Shown: piece after piece, positions 50,444 through 62,928 of the stretch
Position numbering within the stretch: the stretch's first letter is position 1
Layout: each line of letters begins with the position of its first letter
DNA from: Psychrobacter urativorans
GTDB lineage: Bacteria > Pseudomonadota > Gammaproteobacteria > Pseudomonadales > Moraxellaceae
Reading direction: 5' to 3'
Length of the DNA: 64,000 bases
NCBI RefSeq assembly: GCF_001298525.1
Contig: NZ_CP012678.1
Span: forward strand, 1,178,001 to 1,242,000
The notes under the pieces: model-generated
Seen by the model: only the letters and a program-made list of their open reading frames with translations
Databases searched by the model: none
What the model was told of the DNA's origin: nothing
Made by a program: the position numbers and the translations under genes

Positions 50444-50704
50444 ATGGAGAACCACAACGATTCATCCGGTTATTGGCGAGCGAATGTCCGTCTCATCACA
50501 GGTTGCCTCATCGTTTGGGCACTATGTTCTTATGGTTTTGGCATCTTATTACGTCCATTACTGTCAGGTATTGCGGTAGGCGGTACTGATTTAGGCTTTT
50601 GGTTCGCTCAGCAAGGTTCCATTGGGGTATTTATTATCTTAATCTTTTTCTATGCATGGCGCATGAATAAGCTTGATAAACAATATGGCGTAGACGAGGA
50701 ATAG
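50444..50704 (+). CDS. DUF4212 symporter small subunit
   Basis: An 86-residue inner-membrane protein with two helices (about 15-37 and 53-73), beginning MENHNDSSGYWRANVRLI and containing LGFWFAQQGSIGVFIILIFFYAWRMN (pattern of the 'sodium/substrate symporter small subunit', DUF4212). ATG 50444 is supported by AAAAGGAG seven bases upstream. It ends four bases before the large transporter gene and probably forms a unit with it. It is not related in sequence to the DUF485 protein of the first operon. Confidence 0.9.
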   Translation: MENHNDSSGYWRANVRLITGCLIVWALCSYGFGILLRPLLSGIAVGGTDLGFWFAQQGSIGVFIILIFFYAWRMNKLDKQYGVDEE

Positions 50705-50708
50705 CCCT

Positions 50709-52577
50709 ATGAGTCAATTTGCGATTAATATTATTTTTGTGGGTCTATCCTTCGCTTTATACTTCGGTATTGCTTGGTGGGCGCGCGCCGGTTCGACCAG
50801 TGAGTTCTATGTTGCGGGCGGCGGTGTGCATCCGGTAGTGAACGGTATGGCAACGGCTGCTGACTGGATGAGTGCCGCGTCATTTATCTCAATGGCAGGT
50901 ATCCTTGCTGCTGGTGGTTATGGTGCATCGGTATACTTAATGGGTTGGACGGGTGGTTACGTTCTACTGGCCATGCTTCTTGCGCCTTATTTACGTAAAT
51001 TTGGTAAGTTCACGGTTCCTGACTTTATTGGTGATCGTTTCTATTCTAAGACTGCGGCTATGATAGCGGTGGTGTGTTTGATTCTAGCGTCAACCACTTA
51101 CGTTATCGGTCAGATGACGGGTGCAGGCGTGGCATTCTCACGCTTCTTAGAAGTGAGTAGTACCACTGGTTTGATTATCGCTGCTGTCGTGGTCTTCTTC
51201 TATGCAGTACTTGGTGGTATGAAAGGGATTACTTACACGCAGGTTGCGCAGTATGTGGTTCTCATGATTGCCTATACGATTCCTGCGGTATTTATTTCAC
51301 TTGAATTGACAGGTAACCCGATTCCAGGTTTGGGCTTGTTCTCAAATGATGTGCAATCCGGTATCCCTATCTTAACTAAGCTTGACCAAATCGTCACCGA
51401 TTTAGGTTTTACCGCTTATACGGCTGATGTACCTAATAAGCTAAACATGGTGTTATTTACGTTATCACTGATGATTGGTACAGCAGGTCTACCTCACGTT
51501 ATCATTCGCTTCTTCACGGTTCCTAAAGTGGCTGATGCGCGTTGGACTGCTGGTTGGACATTGGTATTTATCTCGCTACTCTACTTTACTGCGCCAGCAG
51601 TAGGGGCTATGGCGCGTCTAAACCTCGTTGACACTATTTATCCACAAGGTGTTGAAGCTCCTCCTCTTGCTTATGAGCAGCGTCCAGATTGGATGAAGAC
51701 TTGGGAAAAAACGGGTCTTATTAAGTACAACGATCTAAATAACGATGGTCTTATTCAGTTATATAGCGATAGTGGACTTGGTGCAGCAGAGCTTGCATTG
51801 ACCGCGGCACAAGCTGATGGCGGCGACGTCGCTGCAGCAACGGCAGCAGTAGACAAAGCAAAAGCTGAGCATGCGTTAGAGCGTGATGGCGTCTTCGTTG
51901 ATAGAGGCTGGGCAGGTAACGAGCTTGATGTTAACGTTGATATCATTGTATTGGCTAACCCAGAAATTGCGCAGTTACCACCATGGGTTATTGGCCTTAT
52001 CGCCGCCGGTGGTTTGGCAGCAGCGCTATCAACGGCAGCTGGTCTACTACTCGCTATCTCTTCAGCGATCAGTCATGACTTGATCAAACGTAACCTAAAT
52101 CCAAATATTACTGATTCGCAAGAATTAAAATATGCTCGTATCACTATGGGTATTGCAATTGTGGTTGCCACATGGTTAGGTATTAATCCACCAGGATTTG
52201 CCGCACAGGTGGTTGCATTGGCCTTTGGTATTGCGGGTGCTTCCCTGTTTCCTGTATTGATGATGGGTATATTCTCTAAGCGTATTAACAATCTTGGCGC
52301 AATCGCCGGTATGTTAACGGGTTTGATTACTATCTTAGTGTATATCTTCGTCTTTAAAGGTTGGTTCTTCATCGCTGGCACTGCAAACTTCCCTGATACG
52401 GAAGAATACTGGTTATTTGGTATCTCGCCACTATCATTTGGTGCGGTTGCAGCGTTAATGAACTTTATCGTCGCATTTGCTGTCTCTTATGCAACTGCCC
52501 CACCACCATTACATATCCAAGAACTAGTTGAGAGCGTACGTTCTCCACGCGGTGCTGGCGGCGCAGTCGACCACTAA
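50709..52577 (+). CDS. Sodium:solute symporter, VC_2705-type
   Basis: A 622-residue SSF transporter of the subfamily that pairs with a DUF4212 partner. Conserved text: [75 protein letters not shown] and AFGIAGASLFPVLMMGIFSKR (motif pieces). Unlike ActP it has a ~110-residue soluble insertion (about 310-425) between helices, which contains an EF-hand-like loop DLNNDGLIQ at 342-350 and an Ala-rich helical stretch. Substrate is probably a small carboxylate (inference from family and pairing with actP). Confidence 0.9.
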   Translation: MSQFAINIIFVGLSFALYFGIAWWARAGSTSEFYVAGGGVHPVVNGMATAADWMSAASFISMAGILAAGGYGASVYLMGWTGGYVLLAMLLAPYLRKFGKFTVPDFIGDRFYSKTAAMIAVVCLILASTTYVIGQMTGAGVAFSRFLEVSSTTGLIIAAVVVFFYAVLGGMKGITYTQVAQYVVLMIAYTIPAVFISLELTGNPIPGLGLFSNDVQSGIPILTKLDQIVTDLGFTAYTADVPNKLNMVLFTLSLMIGTAGLPHVIIRFFTVPKVADARWTAGWTLVFISLLYFTAPAVGAMARLNLVDTIYPQGVEAPPLAYEQRPDWMKTWEKTGLIKYNDLNNDGLIQLYSDSGLGAAELALTAAQADGGDVAAATAAVDKAKAEHALERDGVFVDRGWAGNELDVNVDIIVLANPEIAQLPPWVIGLIAAGGLAAALSTAAGLLLAISSAISHDLIKRNLNPNITDSQELKYARITMGIAIVVATWLGINPPGFAAQVVALAFGIAGASLFPVLMMGIFSKRINNLGAIAGMLTGLITILVYIFVFKGWFFIAGTANFPDTEEYWLFGISPLSFGAVAALMNFIVAFAVSYATAPPPLHIQELVESVRSPRGAGGAVDH

Positions 52578-52611
52578 GCGCCTACAGGTGACGTATCCTC
52601 TGTTACTATAT

Positions 52612-52650
52612 ATCACTCACAGGCAGCAGCTGCTTGTGAGTGATTTTTTT
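52612..52650 (+). terminator. Rho-independent terminator of symporter operon 2
   Basis: ATCACTCACA (52612-52621) pairs with TGTGAGTGAT (52635-52644), loop GGCAGCAGCTGCT, then a T-run. It is nearly the same hairpin as at 49653-49690. Confidence 0.9.
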
Positions 52651-52752
52651 ATCTCAACAGTACAATCATCATTCCAATTATTGTTATAAAATATTTTTTA
52701 TGACAAGTGAATGCATTTATTAAATGCGCCTATCATGTTAAGGAAAAGTCCT

Positions 52753-53298
52753 ATGCTTTATGAGTTTATCGCTACCATAGCCGCTGGATTTGGCTTAGCG
52801 GGGGTGGCACTTATTATCACTCACCTTAGTAAACTGGCAGGTAAACGCGCGCCCAAGTGGCTTATCCCCTTGTTTGGTGCTGCGGGTATCTTTGGCTTTC
52901 AAATTAATCAAGAATATAGCTGGTACGATCAAGAAGTCGCTCAGCTACCTAAAGGTGTCACCGTTGTTAAAAAGGTGGAAGAAAGCACTTGGTTTCGACC
53001 ATGGACATATGTGAAGCCGCAAACCTTGCGCTTTATAGCAGCAGATAGCGGCAATGCGCGCCCTAACGCTGACAATAAAGACGTTTATTTGGTTAATTTA
53101 TATTTATTTGAAAGACGTAGAAGTATACAACAAGTGCCACAAGTGATTGACTGTGCGGCACCCGCACGGGCAGACTATGTATTACAAGAAAAAGGCAGTC
53201 AGCTGACCATTGATGAACACGTCAAGCAAACCACTAAATGGCGTCCTTTAGAGATTAATGATCCCTTATTTATCAACGTTTGTACGAATAAGGCTTAG
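52753..53298 (+). CDS. Hypothetical membrane-anchored protein
   Basis: A 181-residue protein with a hydrophobic N-terminal helix (about 4-25, YEFIATIAAGFGLAGVALII), then KRAPKWLIPLFGAAGIFGFQINQEYSWYDQE with a second helix and a periplasmic-looking C-terminal part containing Cys residues (VIDCAAPARADYV, INVCTNKA) that could form a disulphide. The start at ATG 52753 has AAGGA eight bases upstream; an in-frame ATG at 52711 would add 14 residues. I do not recognise the family. Its 3' end overlaps the convergent rhomboid gene by 26 bases. Confidence 0.75.
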   Translation: MLYEFIATIAAGFGLAGVALIITHLSKLAGKRAPKWLIPLFGAAGIFGFQINQEYSWYDQEVAQLPKGVTVVKKVEESTWFRPWTYVKPQTLRFIAADSGNARPNADNKDVYLVNLYLFERRRSIQQVPQVIDCAAPARADYVLQEKGSQLTIDEHVKQTTKWRPLEINDPLFINVCTNKA

Positions 53299-53890
53299 AT
53301 AGACTGGTGTAAGCATGTTTTGAATTGGCTCCTAATAATAATCCGGCGCATAACCCACCAAAATGCGCCGCAAATGAGACGCCCTGCTGCGGCATCAGAC
53401 CTTGTTTAATCGTCAGCCAATAACCTGTTCCCATAACGACACAAGATAGCAAATATCCCCAACGCCTTGCAAATACCGCCCCACCTATCATAAACCCGAG
53501 CATCGCAAAACAAAGCCCTGACGCACCAATATGCATCGAAAGTGGCGAGCCTATCAGCCACGTCATCATCCCTGAGGCAATAATCAGTTTAAGAATAGTA
53601 CGATACGCATTATTTTCAAACAGCCCAAATAAAAATAATATCTGCAATAATACAAATGTATTACTTATTAAATGTGCTAAATCACCATGCATCGTCCACG
53701 AAGCAAAAACGCCAATCAGACTTCGTAAATCAAGTGTACGCGGTACAATACCAAAAATATTCCATAAGCCAAATAGCGCTATTTTATTGAGAAAAGACAT
53801 CCCCCACATCGGCAAGAATACAAAAATGTATAAGCCAATAACCTGTTTCAATCGCACGATAACCAGTGATAACCACGGTTTCCAGTCCAT
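53273..53890 (-). CDS. Rhomboid-family intramembrane serine protease
   Basis: A 205-residue polytopic inner-membrane protease of the rhomboid fold with about six hydrophobic helices. The catalytic Ser is in MHIGASGLCFAM (GASG) and the catalytic His in FAAHFGGLCAGLLLG; WTMHGDLAHLISNTFVLLQ supplies the conserved H-x(4)-N helix. AAAAGGCGAAAT precedes the ATG. Substrate unknown. Its last codons overlap the convergent upstream gene. Confidence 0.9.
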   Translation of the reverse strand: MDWKPWLSLVIVRLKQVIGLYIFVFLPMWGMSFLNKIALFGLWNIFGIVPRTLDLRSLIGVFASWTMHGDLAHLISNTFVLLQILFLFGLFENNAYRTILKLIIASGMMTWLIGSPLSMHIGASGLCFAMLGFMIGGAVFARRWGYLLSCVVMGTGYWLTIKQGLMPQQGVSFAAHFGGLCAGLLLGANSKHAYTSLSKPYSYKR

Positions 53891-54032
53891 ATTTCGCCTT
53901 TTATTTTTATAGCGATATTGAATTTATGCAGCTTTATTTTAGTAGTTTATGTTTTAAGCGCTATCCATGCAATTGCCTAGTATTTATTTTATAACCTAAA
54001 AAATTATTAATTTCATAAATGAATGATATATG

Positions 54033-55079
54033 CTAATTATTAGCAGCAAATATTGTTTGCTTTGCCGGACTAAAAGTTAATGATGAGGCATTTTTAACAG
54101 CCGATAAAAGACTATCAGCATGCAGTAATGAATCCGAATGATAAGGCACTAAAGCCGTAGGAACAAAATTGCGCGCAGCATTAATATGTTGAATAGAATC
54201 GTCAAAAAATATATGAGGCGCGAAGGTTTTCAGAACCGATGTTTTTTCTAATCCTCCTAAAAAAAATGCCATATCAACATCGACGCCCCACTCACGTAAC
54301 GTCTTAATAGCACGTAAATCAGCAGGCGCATTACGAGCAGTGACCAAAGCAATTTTTATCGGACAATGCTCTATACGTGCGGGCAGGCGCTCTTGCAAGT
54401 TTGATAACTTAATTAAAAGCTCAGCATAAGGACCTTTTTCTATCGGTAAATCACGCAGCTGGGTTTCACGTTCATGAAAAGCTCGTAACCCTTTCTGCTT
54501 ATATAACAGCTCTCCTGAATCATCAAAAAGCACTGCATCGCCATCAAAAGCAATACGCAGCTGTTCAGTATCAAGAGTATAAGTATTGACTGGCGTAGCG
54601 TCCAGTATGGCACAAGCGCAAATATTGCCATCAGCAACTTGTTGTGCATCCTCACGATTGGTAGTCAAAAACAAATCGACATTAAAATCAGCAATATAAG
54701 GTGCTACCGTGCTCCCAGAAATAAAAGCTGAGCGTGAGATATTAAGCTTATGCTCACGGATCGAATTGAGAACTTGAATACCAGTATCGGGACTACTTTT
54801 AGAGACAATAACTACCTCAACCAAAGGTGCATCAATATCTGAATCCATATTCTTATTATAGTAATGATTTAAATTAAGGAGCGCCTTAATCAATGGATAA
54901 CCAGCACCCATAGCTAAAGCATCATCTTCACGTTCAGCCATATAATCACGAAACTCTTTCACAGCGCTGATAGGGCGTTGCTGTAATAACTCTAAAAGAT
55001 AATTCTCAGACTCCGATAAATCAAATAAAGCCGTTGCAGATATTGCAACTATCAAAGTATTGGTAAAGTCGACTGCCAT
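54033..55079 (-). CDS. 5'-nucleotidase (PF06189-type)
   Basis: A 348-residue protein of the cytosolic 5'-nucleotidase family related to NT5C1. Text such as GYPLIKALLNLN, EVVIVSKSSPDTGIQVLNSIREH, AFISGSTVAPYIADFNVDLFLTTN, RIAFDGDAVLFDDSGEL (the acidic catalytic FDGDAVLF segment) and IALVTARNAPA, then AFFLGGLEKTSVLKTFAPHIFFDDS matches the family in order. It dephosphorylates nucleoside monophosphates. Single gene upstream of the rRNA operon end. Confidence 0.88.
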   Translation of the reverse strand: MAVDFTNTLIVAISATALFDLSESENYLLELLQQRPISAVKEFRDYMAEREDDALAMGAGYPLIKALLNLNHYYNKNMDSDIDAPLVEVVIVSKSSPDTGIQVLNSIREHKLNISRSAFISGSTVAPYIADFNVDLFLTTNREDAQQVADGNICACAILDATPVNTYTLDTEQLRIAFDGDAVLFDDSGELLYKQKGLRAFHERETQLRDLPIEKGPYAELLIKLSNLQERLPARIEHCPIKIALVTARNAPADLRAIKTLREWGVDVDMAFFLGGLEKTSVLKTFAPHIFFDDSIQHINAARNFVPTALVPYHSDSLLHADSLLSAVKNASSLTFSPAKQTIFAANN

Positions 55080-55213
55080 AATTTCTTATTCTCTATAATA
55101 TAATTTATTTTTAGTAGTGATAATCGACATTCAGTGTAGCAATAAGTTCTGAATAGCTAAGTATATTTTTATTACAATTAATCTTATTTTTTCATAAAAA
55201 TCCCGCGCAAAGA

Positions 55214-55245
55214 AAACCCCCCAACGAATTAACGTTGGGGGGTTT
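55214..55245 (-). terminator. Terminator of the rRNA operon
   Basis: AAACCCCCCAACG (55214-55226) pairs with CGTTGGGGGGTTT (55233-55245) around a 6-base loop, just downstream of 5S on the minus strand. Confidence 0.92.
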
Positions 55246-55259
55246 AACTTTGAATAGAG

Positions 55260-55374
55260 AGCTGACGATGACCTACTCTCACATGGGCGAACCACACTAC
55301 CATCGGCGCAATGATGTTTCACTTCTGAGTTCGGGAAGGGATCAGGTGGTGCCATCATGCTATGGTCGTCAGCA
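55260..55374 (-). rRNA. rrf: 5S ribosomal RNA
   Basis: About 115 bases. The minus-strand copy begins TGCTGACGACCATAGCATGA and contains the conserved CCCGAACTCAGAAGTGAAAC and ends TAGGTCATCGTCAGC; the first and last bases pair as the 5S closing helix. It lies downstream of 23S in the same operon. Exact ends are good to within a few bases. Confidence 0.96.
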
Positions 55375-55447
55375 AAGGGGGTTAGATATGAGTCTGATGT
55401 TGTTATTATTGACGTCAATTTAACTTGTCGTCGACCAACATAAACCT

Positions 55448-55552
55448 AACTGAATCAAGGTTTAAGGTGATATCGAAATATATATATTCTAAAGCTTGCG
55501 CTTTACAAGATAGATTAATTAGAGCGGTTCATACAAACCACTTGGGTGTTGT

Positions 55553-55559
<7 letters not shown>
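55448..55559 (-). ncRNA. 23S processing stem, 3' arm
   Basis: Segments AACTGAATCAAG (55448-55459), AGGTGATATCG (55465-55475), AATTAGAGCG (55517-55526) and CCACTTGGGTGTTGTATGG (from 55538) are complementary, in the right order, to 58509-58520, 58488-58498, 58471-58480 and 58411-58431. Together they form the long helix that brings the 23S ends together for RNase III cleavage. Confidence 0.75.
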
Positions 55560-58416
<2,857 letters not shown>

Positions 58417-58532
58417 TACAACCCCAAGTAGTCTTAACCTATAAATAGATTTTGACTTCAAAGTGTCATACGCTCTAATTATGATAACGATATCACCTAA
58501 TTTATACGCTTGATTCAGTTCTCTTTACTTTT

Positions 58533-58586
58533 TTGATAATCAATTCCTGGGATAACAACTGATGTCGTTAAGGAATTGATTATCAA
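58533..58586 (-). ncRNA. Hairpin in the tRNA-Ala to 23S spacer
   Basis: TTGATAATCAATTCC (58533-58547) and GGAATTGATTATCAA (58572-58586) are a perfect 15-bp inverted repeat with a 24-base loop, lying between tRNA-Ala and the 23S processing stem. It could be a processing or antitermination element of the pre-rRNA. Confidence 0.7.
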
Positions 58587-58756
58587 GGTTAGAAACAACA
58601 CGTGAACATGTTGTTCTAACCCAGACTCATATCTATGTTTTTAAATAGTTTCTATGCTCTCATCGAGTCACAGATTCTGTGTAAAACAGAAGTAAATAAT
58701 CAATAACGATCACTTAATTCTGTTTATTTATTAGCATCTAAAGCTTGTCTATTAAG

Positions 58757-58832
58757 TGGTGGAGCCAAACGGAGTCGAACCGTTGACCTCCTGCGTGCAA
58801 GGCAGGCGCTCTACCAACTGAGCTATGGCCCC
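58757..58832 (-). tRNA. tRNA-Ala (TGC anticodon)
   Basis: A 76-base tRNA with encoded CCA. The minus-strand sequence starts GGGGCCATAGCTCAGTTGG and has anticodon loop CTTGCACG (TGC) and TTCGACTC T-loop. Acceptor bases GGGGCCA pair with TGGCTCC. It lies in the 16S-23S spacer, the usual place. Confidence 0.97.
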
Positions 58833-58840
58833 ATATAAAA

Positions 58841-58917
58841 TGGTGGGTCTAAGTGGACTTGAACCACTGACCCCCGCGTTATCAACACGGTGCTCTAACC
58901 AGCTGAGCTACAGACCC
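58841..58917 (-). tRNA. tRNA-Ile (GAT anticodon)
   Basis: A 77-base tRNA with encoded CCA. It starts GGGTCTGTAGCTCAGCTGG, has anticodon loop TTGATAAC (GAT) and T-loop TTCAAGTC. Between 16S and tRNA-Ala, with an eight-base gap to the latter. Confidence 0.97.
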
Positions 58918-58944
58918 AATTACGCTTGCAATAAACGTAAGCTT

Positions 58945-58980
58945 AAACTAAAGAACAACTTGTTGTGAATTCTTGCTGAC
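58945..58980 (-). ncRNA. 16S processing stem, 3' arm
   Basis: AACTAAAGAACAACTTGT (58946-58963) is the exact reverse complement of ACAAGTTGTTCTTTAGTT at 60736-60753 on the other side of 16S, and pairing extends with gaps to TCAGCAA. This is the RNase III helix of the 17S precursor. Confidence 0.8.
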
Positions 58981-58993
58981 CGAATGCCATCTA

Positions 58994-60529
<1,536 letters not shown>

Positions 60530-60720
60530 TTTAATCTTGCTATGAAGCTCTTTAAAGAAGCTTCTAAACTTGGCTCATCTAATCTGGCAATTACGCTCTC
60601 GTATGTTTCATTTAAATGAATTAACTTTGAGTTTTCTTGCTGTCTTAAATGATAATTTTTATAGTTAGTCACTCACCCCGAAAAGAGGTCAGTCCCAACT
60701 TTAATTTTTAGCATTCTGAA

Positions 60721-60754
60721 TCAGCAAAAATCCACACAAGTTGTTCTTTAGTTA
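60721..60754 (-). ncRNA. 16S processing stem, 5' arm
   Basis: Leader segment complementary to the spacer after 16S (see 58945-58980), including 18 uninterrupted matching bases. Confidence 0.8.
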
Positions 60755-60847
60755 TGCTTTTAAATAGTGTCTCTACTGTCGTCCAGTAGATGATGTTCTT
60801 TGCTATTCAATCAAAGCGATTAGCTTATCTCGTTTAGCGAGCTGACT

Positions 60848-60875
60848 ATCATATCATGATTTATATGTTTGTCAA
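60848..60875 (-). promoter_or_regulatory. rRNA operon promoter P2
   Basis: On the minus strand TTGACA (60875-60870) and TATGAT (60853-60848) with a 16-base spacer. Transcription would begin near 60841, about 310 bases before 16S. Confidence 0.75.
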
Positions 60876-60959
60876 GCCTTGGTTCTAATTCGTTTCAACT
60901 TAAGTCGTTAGGTTGTAAGTTTGTTAACTCACTGCCTAGCTTCCTTTGCTGTGGGGCGT

Positions 60960-60987
60960 ATTATATAGATTTTGGGAAGGGTGTCAA
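60960..60987 (-). promoter_or_regulatory. rRNA operon promoter P1 with GC-rich discriminator
   Basis: On the minus strand TTGACA (60987-60982), a 16-base spacer and perfect TATAAT (60965-60960), followed by ACGCCCCACAGC. The GC-rich discriminator is the hallmark of growth-rate and ppGpp-controlled rRNA promoters. The A/T-rich stretch upstream (61000-61090) can act as an UP element. Confidence 0.85.
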
Positions 60988-61174
60988 GAAGATATATAAA
61001 GGTTTTTATGTTTATGTTACGAATAATTTAATAGTGTATAGTTTTCAATACGTTAGGGTTAAAAATACTTTTAAATTATTAACCGCAGCCCTGTATTAAC
61101 CATTATTCATCTACATTTCTTATTAGTTTTGTTTTATACACTTATATAGCTGAGTGTTTTATAACTAACTTAGT
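60988..61174. other. AT-rich region upstream of rRNA promoters
   Basis: Strongly A/T-rich, probably UP-element and factor-binding DNA. A frame at 60869-61099 on the plus strand runs across the promoters and is not considered a gene. Confidence 0.55.
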
Positions 61175-61909
61175 TTATAGCTTTCCTATCTTTTTGAAGA
61201 AGTCTTTATAAGCAGCAACTTTTTTATCTAGTGCCAATGGGTAAGCGCGGGAAGTAGAAGGGAGTCTATATAAGGTTAAATCATTTACCTTACCTGCTTT
61301 ATTATTAGCAGCATTATGATATTCATAAGGATAATCAATACTTTGATTGGTCTTGGGCTGTTTTGATTTGGCAGGTGGCTCATGCAATAGGTTTAATAAT
61401 ACTTCTGTTGCTTTGCCGCCCGTAGTAAATAAAGATTTTACGTGAGGAACTTGGGGTAAGATAGTATCCAAATTAATGGTGGTGACAACGGTTAGATTTT
61501 TATCAGAGGCGTTACCCGTTTCACGAATCGCTTGGACGACAGTCGGGCAAGAGGCTATCCCGCGCTCAAACATAAAGGCGCGGATACGTTCAGGGTCAAA
61601 GCGCTTTTCATCCCCTACTCTAAAATAATCAGCATCGTCAAAAAATACGCGCCCATAGATACGCCACATGTCATTTTGGAAATTGGGGTAATGAAACCTC
61701 ATCGCCCATTTGTCTGCTGTGGGCGGAAAGCTGCCCATCATCATGACGGTGGCATCAGGCGGTAGCACAGGACCGAACGGATGGGTCTCAATATGTGGCG
61801 AACCGTGTGGCAAATCATGTGGTGAATCGATTTGTAGCGCTTGCTGCCATATGAAGTCGTTAACAGGTTTTATGTATGTTGTGTGAGAATTAGCTGAGGT
61901 GTTGGTCAT
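61175..61909 (-). CDS. Uracil-DNA glycosylase superfamily protein
   Basis: About 244 residues. HPFGPVLPPDATVMMMGSFPPTADKWAMRFHYPNFQNDMW (pieces GSFPP and YPN..NDMWRIYG) is the base-binding start of a UDG-superfamily fold close to the bacterial DNA glycosylases annotated as 'uracil-DNA glycosylase family' or hypoxanthine glycosylase, and LFTTGGKATEVLL fits the second motif position. It would remove damaged bases from DNA; the substrate is not clear. ATG 61909 is favoured by family N-terminus; in-frame Met codons at 61921 and 61987 are upstream alternatives. Confidence 0.8.
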   Translation of the reverse strand: MTNTSANSHTTYIKPVNDFIWQQALQIDSPHDLPHGSPHIETHPFGPVLPPDATVMMMGSFPPTADKWAMRFHYPNFQNDMWRIYGRVFFDDADYFRVGDEKRFDPERIRAFMFERGIASCPTVVQAIRETGNASDKNLTVVTTINLDTILPQVPHVKSLFTTGGKATEVLLNLLHEPPAKSKQPKTNQSIDYPYEYHNAANNKAGKVNDLTLYRLPSTSRAYPLALDKKVAAYKDFFKKIGKL

Positions 61910-62143
61910 GATATTCTTCATCGGAAAAGTGGTTTTTTTGGTATGATAGTTATTGTAAACGATGTCTATAATGACTTTATAAAGCAATTACCTTATTAGC
62001 TAAGCTTATCATTTATGCCCTTACTAATATAAAAGCTTGTCATGTACAGTCAAGATACGATTTGTTATAGCTGTCTTTTAATAAAGATATCACTTTGTAA
62101 AGTGACTACTGCCTAACCTAAGACCGAAACCAAGAGAGTACTT

Positions 62144-62791
62144 ATGAATGACCTAAAGATTAACGTAATCGACCATCCGTTAGTACGTCATAAACTGAGC
62201 CTGATGCGCGAAAAGGACTGTAGTACTTATAAATTTCGTACCTTGACCAAAGAGCTTGCGCGCTTGATGGCTTATGAGGCGAGCCGCGATTTTGAGATTG
62301 AAACTTTCTTAATGGAAGGTTGGTGTGGTGAAATCACCGGTGAGCAAATTATCGGTAAGACGGTGACTATCGTGCCTATTTTGCGTGCTGGTATTGGTAT
62401 GCTCGATGGGGTGCTCGATATGATTCCAACGGCAAAAATCTCGGTGGTTGGTTTGCAACGTGATGAAGAAACGCTGGAACCGGTGCCGTTTTTTGAAAAA
62501 TTCGTGAGTCATATGGATAAGCGCCCTGCATTGATTATTGACCCAATGCTAGCGACCGGTGGTTCGATGGTGGCGACCATTGACATGCTTAAAAAGCATG
62601 GTTGTAATAATATTAAGGCGTTGGTTTTGGTTGCCGCACCTGAAGGTGTGCGTTTGGTCAATGAGGCGCATCCTGATGTGACCATTTATACCGCCGCACT
62701 TGATAGCCATTTGGATGAGCATGGTTATATCATTCCAGGTCTTGGTGATGCGGGTGATAAAATCTTCGGTAAAAAAGAAGGTCAGCATTAG
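62144..62791 (+). CDS. upp: Uracil phosphoribosyltransferase
   Basis: A 215-residue enzyme that makes UMP from uracil and PRPP. The PRPP loop is in [18 protein letters not shown], and the N-terminal part has [16 protein letters not shown] and [14 protein letters not shown]. The end, [16 protein letters not shown], has the uracil-binding GDAGDR/K motif. AGAGAGTACTT precedes the ATG. Single gene; divergent from the UDG-fold gene. Confidence 0.96.
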   Translation: MNDLKINVIDHPLVRHKLSLMREKDCSTYKFRTLTKELARLMAYEASRDFEIETFLMEGWCGEITGEQIIGKTVTIVPILRAGIGMLDGVLDMIPTAKISVVGLQRDEETLEPVPFFEKFVSHMDKRPALIIDPMLATGGSMVATIDMLKKHGCNNIKALVLVAAPEGVRLVNEAHPDVTIYTAALDSHLDEHGYIIPGLGDAGDKIFGKKEGQH

Positions 62792-62928
62792 GCATTAAGT
62801 TTTTAAAAACAAAAGGTCATTAAGGTCGTAGTAGTTTCATAAACTCATAACTATTTTATTGTAATTTTATAAAAGTAGGTTGTTGTTAACCGTCATTATT
62901 CACTTATCAAGGATTATAAGGATAACCA

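Noticed and set aside
60869..61099. 76-codon plus-strand frame upstream of rRNA
   Set aside because: It overlaps both rRNA promoters, has no good ribosome-binding site and an unusual composition.
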